This document shows, in pieces, positions 34,912 through 47,698 of a stretch of 64,000 nt of DNA. Position 1 is the first letter of the stretch. Each line of letters starts with the position of its first letter. The notes beneath the pieces were generated by a model that searched no databases, was not told the DNA's origin, and saw nothing but the letters and a program-made list of their open reading frames with translations. A program made the position numbers and the translations under genes. The DNA is from Chlamydomonas reinhardtii (lineage: Eukaryota; Chlorophyta; Chlorophyceae; Chlamydomonadales; Chlamydomonadaceae), in the NCBI RefSeq assembly GCF_000002595.2, contig NC_057008.1:1944046-2008045 (forward strand). The letters are read 5' to 3'.

Positions 34912-37900
34912 CAATACACGCAACACATAAAGCAAATAAGTGTAGTTTAAGTGCTGACCAAAGTGGGTGGATACACATGAAAATGCCTGAATTTATGTAC
35001 ATGTTACCATATATATTAGTGTGCGGTGACGGCAAGCAAGCAAACGTTCGTGTCTTCAGGTCTGGACGGACTCTCAGGCAGACCCCTCAGGCAGCGCGCG
35101 CCGGCTTGCCTTTTTCTGGCGCAGCATGGACTGTACAAGTAGCAATGTTCATTGCTACAAATACAGTCACAAATAGAGCGCGGGCCTGCAACAGCAGCAC
35201 AACGTGGCGCCTCATAGTGCTCCTGACTGCGTAGAAGTGGCGGGGCGCGCGCCCGCGTGCCAGCCAAGTGTGTCTCCGGCTGGCTCGTGGAACCAAAAAA
35301 TATATCCCTATCCAAACTATGGAGCGCGCTCCTAAAAAACTCGATCGAGTGTGTGTGTGCGCGTGGTCACTTTGCTTGTGGGTGGACGTTCAACGGCCTC
35401 GCTCGCATTATTGCTGCGCTCGTTCACTCAAATGCGAGGGGTGAGCTCAGTTTATGCCCATATAGTTTAGGATTATTGATGCAGCAGCCTATTACCCCGC
35501 CGGTCGACCCATTAATTACGGGAATTCAGCAGTAATCACCATTCCGCAGCAGATTGGTCTCGGTCGCGCCACCTTGCGCTGTGCATATGGAAATTCACGC
35601 ATATGCTGTAGGCGACCATTTAAGGAGCCTGCATCGCCCGTTCGGCGCTACAAACTGCTGAAGTTCTGCAATGACTGTTGCTTCAATCGGTTTCAACGCA
35701 TGGAAATTAGCCAGCGTATGCAATTATTTTATGCGTCCATTGGTAGCAGGCCGCGGGTACTTGAGACTAAAACCCCCTCACCCCGTCGGCTCCCTCTTTG
35801 ATTTATTTCCTATGCGTCCATCCCTTGCCACGACCAAGCGACCAAGCGAGCGACCAAGAACACAGTTTTATTCCTGAACCCGGGCAGACCCGGGTTGGCT
35901 GAGGTGGACATCCCGTTGCCCGCGCTCGACCCACCCGGGTGCCACTCCCCGCCTAAGCTGCCACTCCCTGCCCTGCCCATTTGGGCCTGCCCGAAACCAC
36001 CGGAACAATTGTCCACCAGCGACTCTACCAGCAGGCCAATCGAAAGTCGCTGGGGGACAAACGTTCCAGTGCCATACGAGGGGTGTGGCAGGCAGGTGGC
36101 GGGCGGGTCAAAACCTGTTTTTAGTCGTGGAATTGAAATCTCTTTAGCGCGCTGGATGCGTCTCGTCGAATCCGGATCCGCTTTTGTGACAACCAACTCC
36201 CGCAAACATTCGACAAGTTGTGGGCACCGTCCACCAGGGGTTCTCACGGCTCCCACACACACGCGCAGTCCAGCCACCACTTACTTACCTGGCGAGCTGC
36301 CGGGTGTTGTGCTGATGCTACGGTAGTCGCCACGGCTATCGCCACGGGATGGCTGGGTGAAGCCACGTGTGCCCGTGGCCATGACCTCAACGGCGGCAAC
36401 GCCACTGCCGACGGCAAGGCTCGCTCGTGGCCTGCGCCCCTGCAGCTGCAAGGCACAGGAAGGCGGGAATAAGCGCGTAACAGGACACGTGTGCACATAC
36501 CCACCTACCCCTGTCACCGCCACCTACCGCGTGTGACGCCCGTCAAAGACGAGCCCGGCTCCTGCTGTAGCGCCGCCAGCTTGGTGAGCTGGTTGGCGGT
36601 GCTTCGTTGCCGACCACGCCAGCAGCCGCAGCGCCGCGGTTCACACTTCCCCAACTCCGAATCAAGCACCGGCCTAATCTGTGCCTCATAGCACTTCCCA
36701 TGCACCACGGCACTGGGAGCTAGCCCCCTGCTCGTCGATCGCGGCAGGAGGGAAGAACTGGCCGAACTTTGCAACCGAAGTCGTCCGAATGCCGGGTCCA
36801 TTGGCCTGGCCTCACACAGCTCACACCATAAAATAAATAGGACACGTTCCTCGATCGTGATGCGCTCGGAGCGTTGGCATGGTTCAGTGATTCCCGCCTA
36901 AACTTGCGACTGGCCGCATAACGCCTCCGTGCCACTGTTATGGGTGCCTTATATGTATATAATAAGCTTGGCACTACAGTTTAGGCTTTGGGCCATGGAC
37001 TCACGACCCCCGGCCACGAATCCTGGAGTTGCACCTGGGTGTGCGATGGGACAGTGGCTCTTCCGCCCGCTTTCATTTATTTACAAGCGGTACCACCTGC
37101 TGTTTGGAGCCAACACAGCGACCAAACTTGGACGTGCATCTTGTTGGCAGGGCATGTATCTTCGGGGAGCGGCAAGAAACAGGCCCCAACGCAGGCCCTC
37201 GGGCGAGAAAGAGTGGGCATTTCCCGGGATGCATTCTTGACGCGTGGGGCTGCTTACCAGGGGAGCATACGGTCCCCGAATCCCGCCAACTCCCCCTTCC
37301 CGGCATACCCCTGAAAGATGCAAGCCCTGTTGTTATTTTGTTATCGATGCCCCGTGGACAAGAAAGGTGGGGGGGGGCTGAGCCCACGCCACGTCTCCAG
37401 TCGGAGGCCGCAAGCGTCTACCTCATCTACCTGACATTGCCGCATTGCGTGTGGCCGGCGGCTCTTGTCAAAGTTAGTTGCTGTACAATAAATACCATAA
37501 CCAGCAGGGCCTCCTCAGATAACCATACCGTTTCCACCCACCGGCAGTTCACGCACGTTCTGAACCTGCCAACCCCCTGTTACTGACAATGCTCTAAGAA
37601 CCCCTCAGTCCCCTCTCTGTGAACGTCGCATGGGCACGCATGCAGCCGCCTTCATCCCCCTGCACCCCCCGCATCCATTGCGTGTCTTCTCCTAGCTCAA
37701 TGCGCACTGCTGCCGATTGCATATACACACCATCCGCCACACACAGCCCCACACCTCCATAGGCAGTCCCCGCCCGGCGACGGGGAATACCGTCAGTCCC
37801 GGGACGGTGGGTGCGCGTTACTTGCCACTTGCACACGCACTTGCCCACCCGCTGCACTGCCTTTTCTGCACGTGCCCGGCAATGCATTCTTGTACTCCCG

Positions 37901-38107
37901 CTGTGGGAGAAAACCACGTTCCCATCGACATATCCCCTGGAGAGGGATGACATCTTGAGAGGAGCAGGAGTAGTGCCGCGTGTACTTTGCACGTGCGGCG
38001 TGCGGCGCGGTACCTTTCGCAACTACCAACGACCTAACTAACACACCTGGATCACAAACGGGCTTTCGCGCAACTGCCAACGAACAGGGGTGGCACGTGG
38101 CGTGACG
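34912..38107. other. Gene-poor stretch, no supported gene
   Basis: Lower GC than the genes to the left. Several ORFs of 60-180 residues occur (for example minus 36280-35810 and plus 37029-37586), but none shows domains, splice structure or codon bias. An imperfect palindrome, AACCCGGG-CAGA-CCCGGGTT, lies at about 35877-35896. Confidence 0.45.
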
Positions 38108-38335
38108 GTTGGCGCTCAGCGCGACTGGGAGCTGGTAGTTAAGAGGGGGCGCGTGTGGGAAGCTGCTGTGGAGTACGGCGGAGCTCGGCGGGGGTGGCGG
38201 TTGGCGCGCAGTGCGAGTGGGAGTGCGTAGTTGGACAGCGAGGCGAGTGGGAAGCTGCAACAGAGTATGGCGGAGCTCGGCGGAGGCTGGCGGTTGGCGC
38301 GCAGTGCGAGTGGGAGTGCATAGTCGTGCGCGTGT
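38108..38335. repeat. Tandem repeat of ~100 bp units
   Basis: At least two and a half copies, recognised by GTTGGCGCGCAGTGCGAGTG, GGAAGCTGC and ATGGCGGAGCTCGG-like words. Shorter related words (AACTCGGCGGA) continue to about 38820. Confidence 0.7.
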
Positions 38336-38903
38336 CGTTGGGGAAGCTGTGTGTGAGCTGCGTGTGAACTCAGAGAGAAGCATGGGGCTGACCCCTGTCC
38401 ATGGGCTGCCTCTAAGCGCACACGGTTTCACACGGTTGACACGGGTACCTCCGCGGGGCGGCGCCCCCTGGCGCCGCCCCGCGTGTGAGTTCGTGTGAGG
38501 ATGCGGATGACTGCGACCTAGATGCGGGGGAAACATGTCCGGTTGCGCGACGCGCAAAGCGCGCCGTGGCGGAGCGTTTCCCTCCCCAGGCTGGTGGCGA
38601 TTGCATCAGAGCGCACACGGTTTCACACGGCTGCCAAAGGGACGGTCGCTGCTGGGGCGGCGGCAGGGGGCTGAAGAGAAGGAACTAGCTGGAGTGCATG
38701 AGAGTCGCTGGTGTGCACGCGCGGGCGGGGCGCAGGGGAACTCGGCGGAAACTCGGCGGAAACTGGTGGGGAATTCGTGCAAAACTCGCGTGAAACTCGG
38801 GCGAAATTCCAGCAAAACTTGGGAGTTGCACCAGGCTGCGAGAGCGTAAAAATAATTGCAGAATTTGATATATGTTGCGAGATATATAAACATGGATGCA
38901 TCA

Positions 38904-39505
38904 GGTTACTTTCATCGCCTTGCGCAGCGCGCGATAGGCGTCCTCATGCAGCTGGTTCGCAGGCAGCCATTCCGCTGTAGGGAACCCTTTGACTTTTACT
39001 AAAAGCTGTAGATTGCCACCAACATACTTGTCGAGAAGTGTGTTTCGCCATGCACCTGCTCGCGCCTGCCCAATTCCTGTTGCCGCCGCGCTTGCCCCCG
39101 CAGGCTTCTTCGCGGGCGCTGGCGCGGCGGATGGCTCTTGTGCTTCAATTGCGCGCGTGGCCTGCTGCTGAGTGGTCGCAAGAGCGCGAGCAACGCGCCG
39201 CACCTGGCGCTGCTCCTGCGCGGCCTCTGCCTGCCGCTTGGCCCCACCCGCCACCCTGTCCGTCACCTCACCACGCACCAACTGCATCTCTGACGGACGG
39301 TACAGGCGCCGCTTGCCCTCCACAGCGAACCTATAGCCCTTCTGCCGAGTCACGGTGTAAAAATGTCCTGTGAATAGGTGGCCTTCTCCTTGTCGAACAG
39401 CCCCGTGCCCTCCAGCAATCGTACGCGGTCACCAGGCTTGAACCCACTCACCACGCGCGTGTTCTTAGCATGCTGCCCCTTGTGCAGCGACAGCATGAAA
39501 CCCAC
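38904..39505 (-). mobile_element. Integrase C-terminal fragment with chromo-like module, fossil
   Basis: On the minus strand there are segments like the tail of an element-encoded DDE integrase: FKPGDRVRLL, LFDKEKATYSQDIFTV and RRLYRPSEMQLV (an SH3-like module of the Polinton/Ty3 kind). A chromo-like segment follows: LQLLVKVKGFPTAEWLPANQ. The rest of the element was not found. The piece is broken, with about one or two interruptions. The family (Polinton or Ty3-like) cannot be settled from so little. No terminal repeats are seen; it looks old or heavily truncated. Confidence 0.5.
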
Positions 39506-39509
39506 ACCT

Positions 39510-40575
39510 GCGAATGCCTCATCAGAGGGCGGAACCCCACCACCACGCTAAGAAAGTAGCAGTTTTTGGCCCTGGGTGCCGTGGAAAGGCACCGGCGCCC
39601 GCTTTTAGCATATCCCCCGGATCACCCCTGTATCTATGATACAAACTATGTTGGCGGCAAACACCCCGGGGAACTATAGCGCGAATTCTCGGGGACTTGC
39701 TGAGCCATGCCTGTCGCCGCGCCTGAATGCCGAGGCGCCCCGAGTTGCTCTGGCCCCGCGCCTAGCCCGATGAGCGTCGGGCTTGGGGAAGGTGTTGGGC
39801 TGGGGACTGCTTTGGTTCTGTGGCAAGGGAGCCTGTGGTGTGCGTAGATGGTGCGGAATCCCTACACGCGTGCCGGGCCCTAGGCCTGTCCCAAGCCCAG
39901 ACAGAGCTCGTGTGTCGGCGATGGGGTAGAAGCCGCGGCCCCGCCGCATGCCCATTGTATGCAGAGTATGTCGCTATCTATGTCGCGGCCCCCCATGATT
40001 CTTCAGGGGCTCAGCCCATTTTTCAGCTATACAAAGCTGACACCCCCTTGTTTCTGGGGGGCAAGCCCCCCACACCCCCCAAAACTTTGCTAAACCCTGA
40101 GCTTTACGGGCCCAGCCGTTTGCTCAGGAAACGGCCAAAGTGGCACTTTTTTGCTCAGGATAAATAAGATAAGAACCCGTGGATTCTCCTTGGTCTGCTG
40201 AGTGCTGCGTGCTGTTGTACAGGTCAAACACCTTGAGCAGGAGGTGCGCTATCCCGCATGCACGTGTCTATGTAGCCTGATGTAGCCCTCAGCGAGTAGC
40301 TGGGTAGAAACTCGATCAAAATTCACTGAAACTCAGTCAAAACTGACAACATACTCTCACTGACATGGGCTATGATGTGCAGGCCGGGGACCTGGTAGCG
40401 ACCCTGCATGAAAAGCAAGCCACGCACGCGCGCTGCACAGCTGGTACCAGCTGGTACCTGCAACACATGTAAGCGGGGAAGAGCATGAGTAATGTCTTAA
40501 AAAGCGTGCTTTTCCCCAGTGCTACCTCCAGGGTGGTCTGGCATTCCTGACACGGGCTGTTTCAGAGCCGCTCAG
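39510..40575. other. No gene seen
   Basis: Mixed-composition sequence with short inverted motifs such as GGGGGGCAAGCCCCCC near 40056-40075. No ORF has domain content. Confidence 0.5.
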
Positions 40576-40579
40576 CCTC

Positions 40580-40738
40580 TGGAGGGATCTGCACAGGCCT
40601 CTGGAGGGCTCTGGAGGGCTCAGTAGGGCTCAGTAGGGCTCTGGAGGGCTCTAAAGGGCTCTGGAGGGCTCAGGAGGGCTCTGGAGGGCTCAGGAGGGCT
40701 CTGAAGGGCTCTAAGGCGCTCTGAAGGGCTCTGCCAGG
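40580..40738. repeat. 10-bp minisatellite (GGAGGGCTCT)n
   Basis: About 15 tandem units of GGAGGGCTCT with variants (CAGTAGGGCT, CTAAAGGGCT), ending in a run of ten or more G at ~40737-40749. Confidence 0.9.
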
Positions 40739-40977
40739 GGGGGGGGGGGAAACAAATCCCATACACTATGCCCCGAAACCGCCCGGGACCCCCTGACCGA
40801 CAAAACCGTCCCGTAGAGGGGTTTATACCCCTCCATTTATTGTAAAAGTGGTGCCAATCGACTCCTCTCATCGAGATTTGTCTTGTCATACCGTTTCTGC
40901 ACTTAGGCGGTGACTTTGACAGGTCCGGGATTCCATCCATCGAAATCCCTCAACCCGAGGATGTGCCCCGATTGCTT

Positions 40978-43900
40978 TTCACGCTATCCAATGAAATCGT
41001 TAAGACGCCCATCAGTAAACCATCTGTACCCAATCCTAAGATCCTAAGACCGTTGCGGCAGGTAACATGACCCAGGGTCCCAACAAAGTTGGCGCCTGAA
41101 TCCCGCGCCTTTCGCCCCGCGAGGAATTGCAACTTATATATCGCAGAGCTAAAGGCTCACAGCCGCACAGAGAGCCCGCGAAACGGCGCCCCTCAGGAAA
41201 GACGACTAAAATGCATGTCGTCGCGCACAACGTAGTGTCCCTGCAAATGCTTACGATGCGGCAAAATGTTCATAACGCTCAGTTCAGCTCTTGTCGGGGG
41301 CTAACGAGCTGAACCTGCCTTCATCGCGCCCTCAGTAACGCCACATCGCATTTTCTTGCCGCGGCGCCATAGACACCGTGATATAATTCACAATGTCTTT
41401 AAGTACATACAAACGTTATAACAACAATTCGTGCACGATAACGAGCACAGCTGCTTCAAGTCGCTCCCTAACGCAGGTCGCTCCCCGCTGTGGCAACGCC
41501 ATAGGCCTCGCGGGCCGCGCCTAAATGACTTTGACATATATGAGGCACTGCTTGACATGGCAGAGCTCCAAATCCGTGCGATGCACCTTGCGCGTTCCTG
41601 GGCATGGCATTGTTGCGCCGTTGCCCAGGAACGCGCAAGGTTCCCTGCACAACTTTTCCGACATGCTCTGACAACTCCCTTCTGCAAGTTCGACCACACA
41701 AAATCCTGCAGCCAACTCGGCGCAACAGCTGCGTACAACCGGCGCCACCTCCAGCCCTGCTGGGCCAGACTTACTTGCCTGCTGCTCGTGCTTTACACTT
41801 CAACTCTTGCATTATTCTGTTCCGTTCTCGGCCTTGCCCTCCACTCCCGCCTGCCTTCTCGCCTGCCGCGCATCCCGGCGTGCCAACCGCCCGTTGCCCG
41901 CCATGCTCACATCGACCCCCTCCCCCTCCCTCCTTGGAGGGACATCCCCACAGACGTCTTGCACCGGGGTCCGTACGGACTACAACTTATATATCGCAGA
42001 GCAAAAGACTCACAGCCGCACAGAGACCCCGCGAAACGGCGCCCCTCAGGAAAAACGACTTGAATGCATGTCGTCGCGCGAACCGTAGTGTCACTGCAAA
42101 TACTTCAAATGCGGCGAATTGTTCATAATGCTCAGTTCAGCTCTTGTCGGGGGGCTAACGAGCTGAACCTGCCTTCATCGCGCCCTCAGTAACGCCACAT
42201 CGCATTTCCTTGCCGCGGCGCCATAGACACTGCGATATACTTCACAATATCTTTAAGTACATGCACACGTTATAACAACAATTCGTGCACGATAACGAGC
42301 ACAGCTGCTTCAAGTCGCTCTATAACACAGGTCGCTCCCCACTGTGGCAACGCCATAGGCCTCGCGGGCCGCGCCTAAATGACTTTGGCGTATTGCAGAC
42401 GCTATTTGACCAGAGTCACAGGTGCAAATCCGTGCAACGCACCTCGCGCGTTTCTGGGCATGGCATTATTGCGCCGTTGCGCCAGCGAGGACTCGTATGT
42501 TTTCCAAGACCTGCGCAGCATTTGCGACATGCTATGACAACTCCCTTCAGCATGTGCTACCACACAAACTCCTGCAGCCCACTCGGCGCAACAGCTCCGC
42601 ACAACCGGCGCCACCTCCGGTCCCGGGGCCCTATTTCCTTGCCTGCTGATCCTGCTGTGCCCTCCAAGTCTTGCTTCGTGCTGTTCCGTTCTCGGCCTGC
42701 CACTCCCGCCTGCCTTCTCGCCTGCCGCGCATCCCGGCGTGCCAACCGCCCGTTGCCCGCCCTGCTCACATCGACCCCCTCCCCCTCCCTCCTTGGAGGG
42801 ACATCCCCACAGACGTCTTGCACCGGGGTCCGTACGGACCCCGGCTTTAAGACGCCCATCAGTAAACCATCTGCACCCAGTTCAGTGACCCCGGGTCACT
42901 TGGCGGTTCCCCCCGAAATCTCGCCCTGTAGCGCCCGCGCGCATTTCCATAATATTCCTCATAATGCAAAAGGCCGATGCGAGCAGAGACAGCCCGCGAA
43001 ACGGCGCCCCTGAGGAAAAACGACGTGAATGCATGTCGTCGCGCGCACGGTAGTGTCACTGCAAATACATGAAATGCGGCTAAATGTTCACAATGCTCAG
43101 TTCAGCGCTTGTCGAGTACCATTCGAGCACAGGTGCTTCAAGTCGCTCCATAACGCTGGTCGCTCCCCGCTGTAGCAACGCCATAGGCCTCGCGGGCCGC
43201 GCCTAAATGACTTTGACATATACGAGGCACTGCTACACATGGCAGAGCTGCAAATCCCGGCGATGCACCTCGCGCGTTCCTGGGCATGGCATTATTGCGC
43301 CGTTGCGCCAGCGAGGACGCGTCTATCTTCCCTGCATCGCATTTGCGACATCCTTTGGCAAGTCCCTTCTGCAACTCCTGCCACACAACATCCTGCACCC
43401 AACTCGGCGCAACAGCTGCGCACATCCGGCGCCACCTCCGGCCCAACCTACTTGCCTGCTGATCCTGCGTCGCACTTCAAGTCCTGCTTTCTGCTGTTCC
43501 GTTCTCGCCCTGCTCTCCACTTTCGCCGGCCTTCTCGCATGCCGCGCATCCCCGCGTGCCAACCGCCCGTTGCCCCGCCCTGCGCACATCGCCCCCTTCC
43601 CCCTCCCTCCTTGGAGGGACAACCCCACAGACGTCTTGCACCGGGGTCCGTACGGACCCCGGCTTTAAGACGCCCATCAGTAAACCATCTGCGTCGAGTT
43701 CAGTGACCCCGGGTCTCTTGGCGGTTCCCCCCAAAATCGCGCCCGGTAGCGCCCGCGCGAAATTTCATAAGATTCCTCATAATACAAAAGGCCGATGCGA
43801 GCAAAGATGGCCCGCGAAACGGCACCCCTCAGGAAAAACGACTGGAATGCATGCCGTCGCGCGCACCGTACTGTCACTGCCAATACTTACAATGTGGCTA

Positions 43901-45636
43901 AATCCTCATAATGCTCAGTTCAGCTTTCGTCGGGGGCTAACGAGCTAGACCTGCTGCCTTCATCGCGCCCTCAGTAACACCACATCGCATTTTCTTGCCG
44001 CGGCGCCATAGACACCGCGATATACTTCACAATATCTTCAAGTACATACGAACGTTATAACAGCAATTCGTGCACGATAACGAGCACAGCTGCTTCAAGT
44101 CCCTCCCTAACGCACGTCGCTCCCCATTGTGGCANNNNNNNNNNNNNNNNNNNNNNNNNNNNNNNNNNNNNNNNNNNNNNNNNNNNNNNNNNNNNNNNNN
44201 NNNNNNNNNNNNNNNNNNNNNNNNNNNNNNNNNNTGCGCACATCCGGCACCACCTCCGGCCCAACCTACTTGCCTGCTGATCCTGCGTCGCACTTCAAGT
44301 CCTGCTTTCTGCTGTTCCGTTCTCGCCCTGCTCTCCACTTTCGCCGGCCTTCTCGCATGCCGCGCATCCCCGCGTGCCAACCGCCCGTTGCCCCGCCCTG
44401 CGCACATCGCCCCCTTCCCCCTCCCTCCTTGGAGGGACAACCCCACAGACGTCTTGCACCGGGGTCCGTACGGACCCCGGCTTTAAGACGCCCATCAGTA
44501 AACCATCTGCGTCGAGTTCAGTGACCCCGGGTCTCTTGGCGGTTCCCCCCAAAATCGCGCCCGGTAGCGCCCGCGCGAAATTTCATAAGATTCCTCATAA
44601 TACAAAAGGCCGATGCGAGCAAAGATGGCCCGCGAAACGGCACCCCTCAGGAAAAACGACTGGAATGCATGCCGTCGCGCGCACCGTACTGTCACTGCCA
44701 ATACTTACAATGTGGCTAAATCCTCATAATGCTCAGTTCAGCTTTCGTCGGGGGCTAACGAGCTAGACCTGCTGCCTTCATCGCGCCCTCAGTAACACCA
44801 CATCGCATTTTCTTGCCGCGGCGCCATAGACACCGCGATATACTTCACAATATCTTCAAGTACATACGAACGTTATAACAGCAATTCGTGCACGATAACG
44901 AGCACAGCTGCTTCAAGTCCCTCCCTAACGCACGTCGCTCCCCATTGTGGCAACGCCATAGGCCTCGCGGGCCGCGCCTAAATGACTTTGACGTAGACAA
45001 GGCACTGCTACACATGGCAGAGCTGCAAATTTCGGTGATGCACCTCGCGCGTTTCTGGGGCATGGCATTGTTTCGCCGTTCCGCCAGCGAGGACGCATCT
45101 ATCTTCCCTGCACAGCATTTGCGACATCCTTTGGCAAGTCCCTTCTGCAAGTTCTACCACACAAAATCCTGCAGCCAACTCGGCGCAACAGCTGCGCACA
45201 ACCGGCGCCACCTCCAGTCCCGCCTCCGGGCCCGGCTTGCTTGCCTGCTGCTCCTGTGTTGCACTTCAACTCTTCCTTCATGCTGTTCAGTCCTCGCCCT
45301 GCCATCCAATCCTGCCTGCCTTCTCGCATGCCGCGCATCCCGGCGTGCCAACCGCCCAGTGCCCCGCCCTGCTCACACAGCCCCCTTCCCCCTCCCTCCT
45401 TGGAGGGACACCCCCACAGACATCTTGCACCGGGGTCCGTACGGACCCCGGCTTTAAGACGCCCATCAGTAAACCATCTGTACCCAATCCTAAGATCGCA
45501 GTGACCCGTGGTCTCGGCACGGTGTAGCCCCGATTTCCAGCGCCTTTCGCCCCGCGCGAAATCGCATAATGTTCCTCATAATGCAAAACACCGATGCGAG
45601 CAAAGACAGCCCGCGAAACGGCGTTCCTCAGGAAAA
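40978..45636. repeat. Satellite-like tandem array, units ~0.82-0.85 kb
   Basis: A partial unit and then about five full or nearly full units. The anchor word TCATCGCGCC recurs at 41321, 42175, 43960 and 44778; a unit near 43.1 kb lacks that segment. Each unit carries an 18 bp perfect palindrome GGGGTCCGTACGGACCCC, or a part of it, near 41.97, 42.83, 43.64, 44.46 and 45.43 kb. Open frames run through the units on both strands but have no recognisable domain, so the array is treated as non-coding. It ends where the YR retroelement is inserted and resumes at 53964. Confidence 0.85.
44135..44234. other. Assembly gap (100 N) inside satellite array
   Basis: Exactly 100 N. The 718 bp before it (43417-44134) are repeated almost perfectly after it (44235-44952); one difference was noticed. 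The period of 818 equals the local unit length, so either two near-identical units or an unmerged contig overlap lies here. Confidence 0.95.
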
Positions 45637-45920
45637 GGGCTGTTTTAGGCGGAGAAAGGCTTTGCCTGCACGTAGTGTAAAATAAGTTTTGAAGCGGGGC
45701 TAAGGAAGGAGGGACGCCCACGGTTGTGAGAGGCGGGGGAAGGGGACAAGTGCGGACGAAGGCCTGGGGTCAAGGCGTGTCGAACCCCATCGCTAGGCAA
45801 GGGCTGAAGGTAGTAAGCGTGTGGCCTCGGTGGGCTATTTGTTAAGTTCCGTTTGGTGTAGAATCGTGTCAGTAGGCAGTGAGAGGCTCGTTAGTGCACG
45901 GCACGCTAGTTTTGTGTTTC
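45637..45920 (+). repeat. A1 terminal repeat of YR element
   Basis: 284 bp, matching A2 at 53257-53540. It begins GGGCTGTTTTAGGCGGAG and ends GCTAGTTTTGTGTTTC. Confidence 0.93.
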
Positions 45921-47452
45921 GGAAAATGGGCCGACAAGGGCCCTCGACAGTGCAGGGTGTGCAGCGGTCGTTAAAGCTAGACGCCGCCAAACCTCTCAGT
46001 AAGGCGGATCAGAAGTTCATGGAGGCAGAGGACAAGAAGATCAGCGCAGCTATGCAGGCTTGCGACGAGCAGATCGCTAAGCTCGCCAAGCCCCGGGGCA
46101 CGAGGTCGGGGCAGACGGGCCCGGCAGAGGCCAAGTACGCAGCCGATAAGCTGGCTCTGGAGCAGCAGCGTGACCAGGCGATTGTGGTGATTCGGCAGGG
46201 CGCCACATTCAAGCAACTGCAGGCGCGCGTTGCTCGGCGCAAACTGCTGTTGGCGCGACTGGCGGAGCTGCAGGCGCAAGCGCAGCAGGAACTGCCAGAA
46301 CTTGCAGAGGGAGCGAGCGAGGACGAGGCCGCGGACGATGACGGTGATGACGATGACGGTGAGGAGGTGGAGAATGTGGATGCACCGCTAGGGCCAGGGG
46401 TGATCGCGGGTGGGACGGTTCAGAACAAGCAGCTGCAGAAGCAGAAGCAGACTGGTCAGCGGCAGCAACAGCTGGGGGGCAGGGCAGTGCTGGCGAGCGG
46501 ACAGAAGGGCGCGGCACGGGCGACGAACAAGCTCACGCGTTCTCCCTTCCTTTCTCCCGATGACTCGGACTCCGAGCTGCTGGGGGAGATGTGGGAGGAG
46601 GATGCTGAGACGGAGGCCCTGCGGCGGGCAGCGGGCCGGCGGTCCAACAAGGACCGCCTACAGCAGCTGCTGGCGGCCGGCGCTCCCACGCAGCCGCCGC
46701 CGCAGCTTGCTGCGCTGCCGCAGGTGGACTCCGTGGCCGCGCTTATGAGTGGCTTGGCGCAGGAGAAGGCAACCGCACAGCTGCTGCAGGACATCCCTTT
46801 TCTGCAGCAGATTGCGACGGCCACAGGGGCGCGCGCGCCCACAAAGAAGCCCAGCGTGTTTGATGACCACCTGCAGGACCAGATCGATGATCTCAGGCAG
46901 CAGCAACAACTGGGCCTGCAGCTGGTGGCCCAGGCACAGGACGCATCATCCCGCGGTCTGCTGCAGGAGCACGTGGCGGTGGTGTCAGTCAAGCTCACGC
47001 AGCTGCAGGACTTCCAGCAGCTGGTGCCGTGGATGCGGAAGGCGGCGAAGGGCCACGACGTGTTCATGAGCACCATGCAAAAGGGCTCAGCGGCGGAGAA
47101 GGCGTTCCTGAAGGCGGCAGCAAAGCAGCTGCAGCACCAGGCGCAGGCCGAGCGTGCGCGGGACCGGAAGGGCAGCGGCAGCGGCAGCGGGGCGTGGGCA
47201 GCGCCAAGCGACGACAGCGAGGAGGAGGCGCTGCCGCCTCCTCCCAAGCGGCAGCGGATGGAGCCGCCGCCAGCGTTCAAGCAGCAGCCGCTCATCGAGA
47301 CACGCTCTTGCGCGTGTTGCGATAAGATGGGCCACATCTGGCGCAACTGCCCGGACCTGCTGCGGATGCCGGAGGCGGAGCGGTCGGCGAAGATCAAGCA
47401 GCTCAATGAGCTGTACTCCGGCGGCGGGGCCCGGCCCCGGGGCCGCACGTAG
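45821..47452 (+). CDS. Gag-like protein of YR element
   Basis: Nucleocapsid/capsid-type protein of the retroelement. The frame opens inside A1; the most likely start is MGRQGPSTVQ at 45926, just after A1. It has helical, Ala/Gln/Glu-rich segments, an acidic stretch (EDEAADDDGDDDDGEE) and a C-terminal zinc knuckle CACCDKMGHIWRNC (C-x2-C-x4-H-x4-C) shortly before a basic Gly/Arg end. The zinc knuckle fits genome-RNA binding in an intracellular particle. Confidence 0.8.
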   Translation: MASVGYLLSSVWCRIVSVGSERLVSARHASFVFRKMGRQGPSTVQGVQRSLKLDAAKPLSKADQKFMEAEDKKISAAMQACDEQIAKLAKPRGTRSGQTGPAEAKYAADKLALEQQRDQAIVVIRQGATFKQLQARVARRKLLLARLAELQAQAQQELPELAEGASEDEAADDDGDDDDGEEVENVDAPLGPGVIAGGTVQNKQLQKQKQTGQRQQQLGGRAVLASGQKGAARATNKLTRSPFLSPDDSDSELLGEMWEEDAETEALRRAAGRRSNKDRLQQLLAAGAPTQPPPQLAALPQVDSVAALMSGLAQEKATAQLLQDIPFLQQIATATGARAPTKKPSVFDDHLQDQIDDLRQQQQLGLQLVAQAQDASSRGLLQEHVAVVSVKLTQLQDFQQLVPWMRKAAKGHDVFMSTMQKGSAAEKAFLKAAAKQLQHQAQAERARDRKGSGSGSGAWAAPSDDSEEEALPPPPKRQRMEPPPAFKQQPLIETRSCACCDKMGHIWRNCPDLLRMPEAERSAKIKQLNELYSGGGARPRGRT

Positions 47453-47698
47453 GAAGCTGCGGAGCTTGTCGCCGGACGCCGCCGGGCTCGGCCGGCGGCG
47501 CGGCCCACACCAGACACGGTGGCGGCGACAAGCTCACAGGGCCAAGCAGCGACTGACAGAGGTGAGCGACCGGACGGCAGTGGGTACTAGGGTCGTGTGG
47601 CACCGAATCTGCTTGGCGGGGCGCGGGCGGGGCGCGCGGGCACGGTGGGGTGTATAGGAGCGTCGGCGTTTCCTTCGTTGCTGGGCCCACGACACTGG

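Noticed and set aside
35810-36801. Possible minus-strand coding exons upstream of the TRIM
   Set aside because: Open frames show no domain, no consistent splice phases and no link to the CUB gene.
37594-38557. 142- and 254-residue minus-strand ORFs
   Set aside because: Overlap tandem repeats and lack codon bias or domains.
41388-45457. Recurring 70-210 residue ORFs in the satellite units as a gene family
   Set aside because: Frames are open on both strands because of composition, contain no domains and change with small indels between units.
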